Below are positions 61,510 to 64,000 of a DNA stretch of 64,000 nucleotides, one piece after another. The position numbers and the translations under genes were made by a program. The stretch comes from an uncultured Christensenella sp. Lineage in GTDB: Bacteria; Bacillota; Clostridia; Christensenellales; Borkfalkiaceae. Below the pieces are notes generated by a model. The model was given only the letters and a program-made list of their open reading frames with translations, had not been told where the DNA came from and did no database searches. Every line of letters starts with the position of its first letter. Position 1 is the first letter of the stretch. The stretch is from positions 247,419 through 311,418 of the forward strand of contig CAJTLT010000002.1 of NCBI GenBank assembly GCA_910577375.1, written 5' to 3'.

Positions 61510-63465
61510 TTAAGAGGTTTTGTTTAAGATAACGGGTTTGGAAATTTCGGTATTGGCGCAAAAATAGTTTGCGCTTACGTCTCTGCCGTAGGCGTCGACG
61601 ATTTTTGTAAGTTCGAGCCAGATTGTCTGGTTATAATAATCTATTTCGAATCCGATTCTATCACCTTCCGCAAGCGAAGTTCCGCCGGTAATTCCGACAA
61701 GACTGTTTAAAACTTCTTCGTCGATATAGTTCGGATAATCTTCGCCCGCGTGGGTATAATCGTCAAGGCTTAAAGTAAGCGGGCGGCGGGTGATTTTTAC
61801 GTTTACGCGCGCCGCGCCGTAATCTATTTTTAAGTTTGCGGTAACGTCCGCGCCGTTTATATCTTTTATTACCGCGCCCGTAACCGCGATTTGGCGGAAA
61901 TCTTCGTTATTGTAGACGGTTACCGCCTTTTCGTATTCCGCGGAAGTTACGCGGCAGCCCGCAAAATCCAAAGCGAGATCGGAACAATCTATCTGCGCGG
62001 GTTTACCGTCGTAAACCTTTATTATATCCACGCCGAGATAAGAGAGAGTAACGTCCTTTTTTGTGATTTCCGCCTTGCCAGCGTTTATGGTCAAATCATA
62101 ATTTTTAGCCGCCCCATAGTTTACAAGCCGCGCAGAATAAGTGTATTTGCCAACGTTTTTCATTTCCGCATTGGGAACGGTTTCAAAATCCGAGGGCACA
62201 AGCGGGGCGGGCAAATCCACGCCGTTGAACGCCGCAACAGCGTCTATTTCATAAATGTTTCCGTCGTATACTCTTGTTAAATCGGCAAGGCTGAGCGTAG
62301 CCGATTTTTTTGCGATTCTGTATGACGCGCCTATAACGGAAATGTTGAAGTTGCCCGTACAATCGCCGCCTTCCGCGTTTGAAACATAAATATCGGAAAG
62401 AGTATAAGAGCCCGAGCATGAGTCAATTAAATCTTCTACCCCGCCGCTGTTTCCGCCGAGAGCAAAGCCTTGCGGCAAAGCGGGGCTTAAATCGTATATT
62501 TCACTGCCCGCGAACAATTCCGAAAGCGGGTTGCCGTTATAATCCTTGTTCAAAGTTTTGCAGTAAACCGTCAGCGCGAGCGGCGTTACTTCCAGAGAGC
62601 CGCGGATACAGTTTATATCGTAATTTTGCGTTACGTTTTTACCGTTTAAATCGGTGATAACAAAATCCGTGATTTCGGTATTTATTTTTTCAACGTTTAT
62701 AAGCGCCGCTTCGCCGTAATCAATTTCCGCAGTTGCGGTATGCCCTTCCGCAAGCGAGCCTAATTTCAGCTCGTATGAATTGCAGACGAGCGCCGTTCCG
62801 TCGTATACCTTTTTCATATCGAGGGGTTTTACGGTAATCGGGCGTGGAACTACGGAAATTTCGCCTGCAACGAATTTTACATTGTAGTTTTCCGTTACGT
62901 CTTTCCCCGCGGCGTCGCACACGAGCGGCTTTAAATCTTCCGGAAGCCGGTCTCCCGCGTTTACGAGTTCCGCGGGGGCGCTGCCCGAAATTTTATGCCC
63001 GGCGACAAGCTTGCCTTCCGTTACGGAATAATCGTCGAAAAGAATTTTTCCGCCGTTATAGACAACCTCTTTATCGTTTAAAACCACGGTAATCTGTTCG
63101 GGGAAAACGGTTAAAATACCTTCTTCCGTTTTAACCGAGTATTTGTTTGTTACGTCGAAATTGTTTTTATCATAAACTTTTACGGACAAGCCGCAACGCG
63201 CGGTTCCCGCTTCCGTCCGCTCGCCCATGAATTCCGCAACGGCGGTATGCCCTTTCAACAGTTCGCCGGAAACGAGGGCATAATCTTTTGCCGAAAGCGG
63301 AGTCCCGTCGTAGGTTTTTTCCGCGTTTTCGACTTTGTAAACAAGCTCTATGGGCGCGGCGGCAATTCCGCCCGTAAGATACAGCAATAAAACCGTTAGC
63401 AAAGACGCCGCGATTATTATAATGAATATTCCGATTATCAATACCGAGCTTTTGAATTTACCCAT
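61510..63465 (-). CDS. MBG-repeat membrane-anchored protein
   Basis: A 651-residue relative of the giant protein. One N-terminal membrane helix (SVLIIGIFIIIIAASLLTVLLLYLTGG) is followed by about seven MBG units (YKVENAEKTYDGTPLSAKDYALVSGELLKGHTAVAEF..., VVLNDKEVVYNGGKILFDDYSVTEGKLVAGHKIS..., VKPLDMKKVYDGTALVCNSYELKLGSLAEGHTATAE...). These units differ from those of the giant protein in having 'EGkLvaGH' in place of 'GLLNGD'. GAGGAGGAATT precedes the ATG. It probably works with the giant protein as a cell-surface structure. Confidence 0.85.
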   Translation of the reverse strand: MGKFKSSVLIIGIFIIIIAASLLTVLLLYLTGGIAAAPIELVYKVENAEKTYDGTPLSAKDYALVSGELLKGHTAVAEFMGERTEAGTARCGLSVKVYDKNNFDVTNKYSVKTEEGILTVFPEQITVVLNDKEVVYNGGKILFDDYSVTEGKLVAGHKISGSAPAELVNAGDRLPEDLKPLVCDAAGKDVTENYNVKFVAGEISVVPRPITVKPLDMKKVYDGTALVCNSYELKLGSLAEGHTATAEIDYGEAALINVEKINTEITDFVITDLNGKNVTQNYDINCIRGSLEVTPLALTVYCKTLNKDYNGNPLSELFAGSEIYDLSPALPQGFALGGNSGGVEDLIDSCSGSYTLSDIYVSNAEGGDCTGNFNISVIGASYRIAKKSATLSLADLTRVYDGNIYEIDAVAAFNGVDLPAPLVPSDFETVPNAEMKNVGKYTYSARLVNYGAAKNYDLTINAGKAEITKKDVTLSYLGVDIIKVYDGKPAQIDCSDLALDFAGCRVTSAEYEKAVTVYNNEDFRQIAVTGAVIKDINGADVTANLKIDYGAARVNVKITRRPLTLSLDDYTHAGEDYPNYIDEEVLNSLVGITGGTSLAEGDRIGFEIDYYNQTIWLELTKIVDAYGRDVSANYFCANTEISKPVILNKTS

Positions 63466-63500
63466 AATTCCTCCTCATAAATTTCCGGTTTCGTTGCTTT

Positions 63501-64000
63501 TTACACGTTTTGTTCAATAAGACGGATGGTTTCCTTGCAAAGGGGGAGCTTGTTTTCTCCGAACAGTTCGTCTAAGTATCCGCATACCCCGTCTGCCATT
63601 TGTTTTACGTACACGGGGTTTTTACTTTCTAATTTCCTGAACACCTTTCTTGCGAGAATATCGTCCATTGCTTCAAGTTCTGTTCCCCCGCATGCCACCA
63701 GCACCGGCACGTATGTTTTTATCTGTTTCATTATTCGGTTGCCGAACGTTATATGAAACGTTTTTATCATATATTCATCCAGCTTTTTTATCCGTCTCAA
63801 ATTCCTGTCCGTTATATCGTATTCTCTTTGTGCCTTTTGCATCAGTTCTTCAAGGCGTGTTGCGGATATCTTTTTATTGTTTCCTTTTGCCTCGAACGGC
63901 ACCGCTTTTTTATCCAGATTGAGCACCATTGCTCTATCGTACACTTTATCCGATATCGAGAACGTACTGTCGTCGTTATTTGCCGTGCCAACAAACCACA
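63501..64000 (-). CDS. McrB-like AAA+ ATPase, C-terminal part
   Basis: The frame is open to the window end, so this is the last 166 residues of a longer protein. It reads WFVGTANNDDSTFSISDKVYDRAMVLNLDKKAVPFEAKG: the sensor-1 strand (VGTANND) and the DKVYDRA arginine-finger region of dynein/McrB-type AAA+ ATPases. A helical C-terminal part follows (KLDEYMIKTFHITFGNRIMKQIKTYVPVLVACGGTELEAMDDILARKVFRKLE). Other McrB-like proteins act in restriction and in remodelling of protein complexes. It lies 35 nt upstream of the MBG gene and is probably in the same operon. Confidence 0.75.
   Translation of the reverse strand, partial: WFVGTANNDDSTFSISDKVYDRAMVLNLDKKAVPFEAKGNNKKISATRLEELMQKAQREYDITDRNLRRIKKLDEYMIKTFHITFGNRIMKQIKTYVPVLVACGGTELEAMDDILARKVFRKLESKNPVYVKQMADGVCGYLDELFGENKLPLCKETIRLIEQNV

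Noticed and set aside
1..64000. tRNA genes, CRISPR arrays, IS elements, prophage or integrases
   Set aside because: I looked for tRNA arms, spaced direct repeats of CRISPR type, and transposase or integrase motifs and saw none.

Overview
The window reads as a chromosomal segment of an anaerobic Clostridia-type Firmicute, perhaps an uncultured gut lineage; the family is my inference. The basis is: strong AGGAGG ribosome-binding sites, TTGACA-N17-TATAAT promoters, the Firmicute gene order rpmG-secE-nusG-rplK-rplA with an L10 leader, an L27 with the cleavable Firmicute N-terminal extension, MsmX/UgpC-type sugar ABC systems, and a Spo0A-type output domain. I saw no tRNA, rRNA, CRISPR array, transposase or phage module.

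Layout. 1-9.5 kb holds housekeeping genes: the end of the rplJ leader, rplA, rplK, nusG, secE and rpmG (minus strand), a SecB-like chaperone, RNase E/G, small regulators, rplU-rpmA and an acetyltransferase. 8.5-12.7 kb holds an AEC permease, a NERD nuclease-like protein, AraC, MerR and XRE regulators, and a DUF6809-like protein, with strikingly symmetric operators. 12.7-24.7 kb is a long minus-strand operon for pectin oligosaccharides: a CUT1 ABC importer (two permeases, an 857-residue lipoprotein, an ATPase), five unexplained polytopic membrane proteins, and GH28 and GH105 enzymes. 24.8 kb is a divergent pectinesterase. 26-34.6 kb holds uxaC-uxaA-uxaB, a second sugar-ABC ATPase, kduI, a TIM-barrel isomerase and kdgK. 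35.7-40.9 kb holds kduD, a MATE transporter, a GH43 enzyme and an anchored acidic protein. Together these cover uptake and intracellular dismantling of pectin fragments to 2-keto-3-deoxygluconate and its phosphate. KDPG aldolase is not in the window.

41-44 kb is the most unusual small locus. A Spo0A-C response regulator and an AgrC-like GHKL kinase flank an antisense 15-codon ORF (MFRQFWSWFLTLLLF) with a perfect Shine-Dalgarno sequence, and TTTTTGTYG boxes on a 10/20-bp register cover the promoter regions. A GC-rich candidate structured RNA lies next to it.

44.2 kb to the end is a minus-strand operon of large envelope proteins: an McrB-like AAA+ ATPase (cut by the window end), two membrane-anchored MBG-repeat proteins (651 and about 3130 residues), three further membrane proteins and a 1597-residue CvpA-like repeat protein. 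Its function is unknown.
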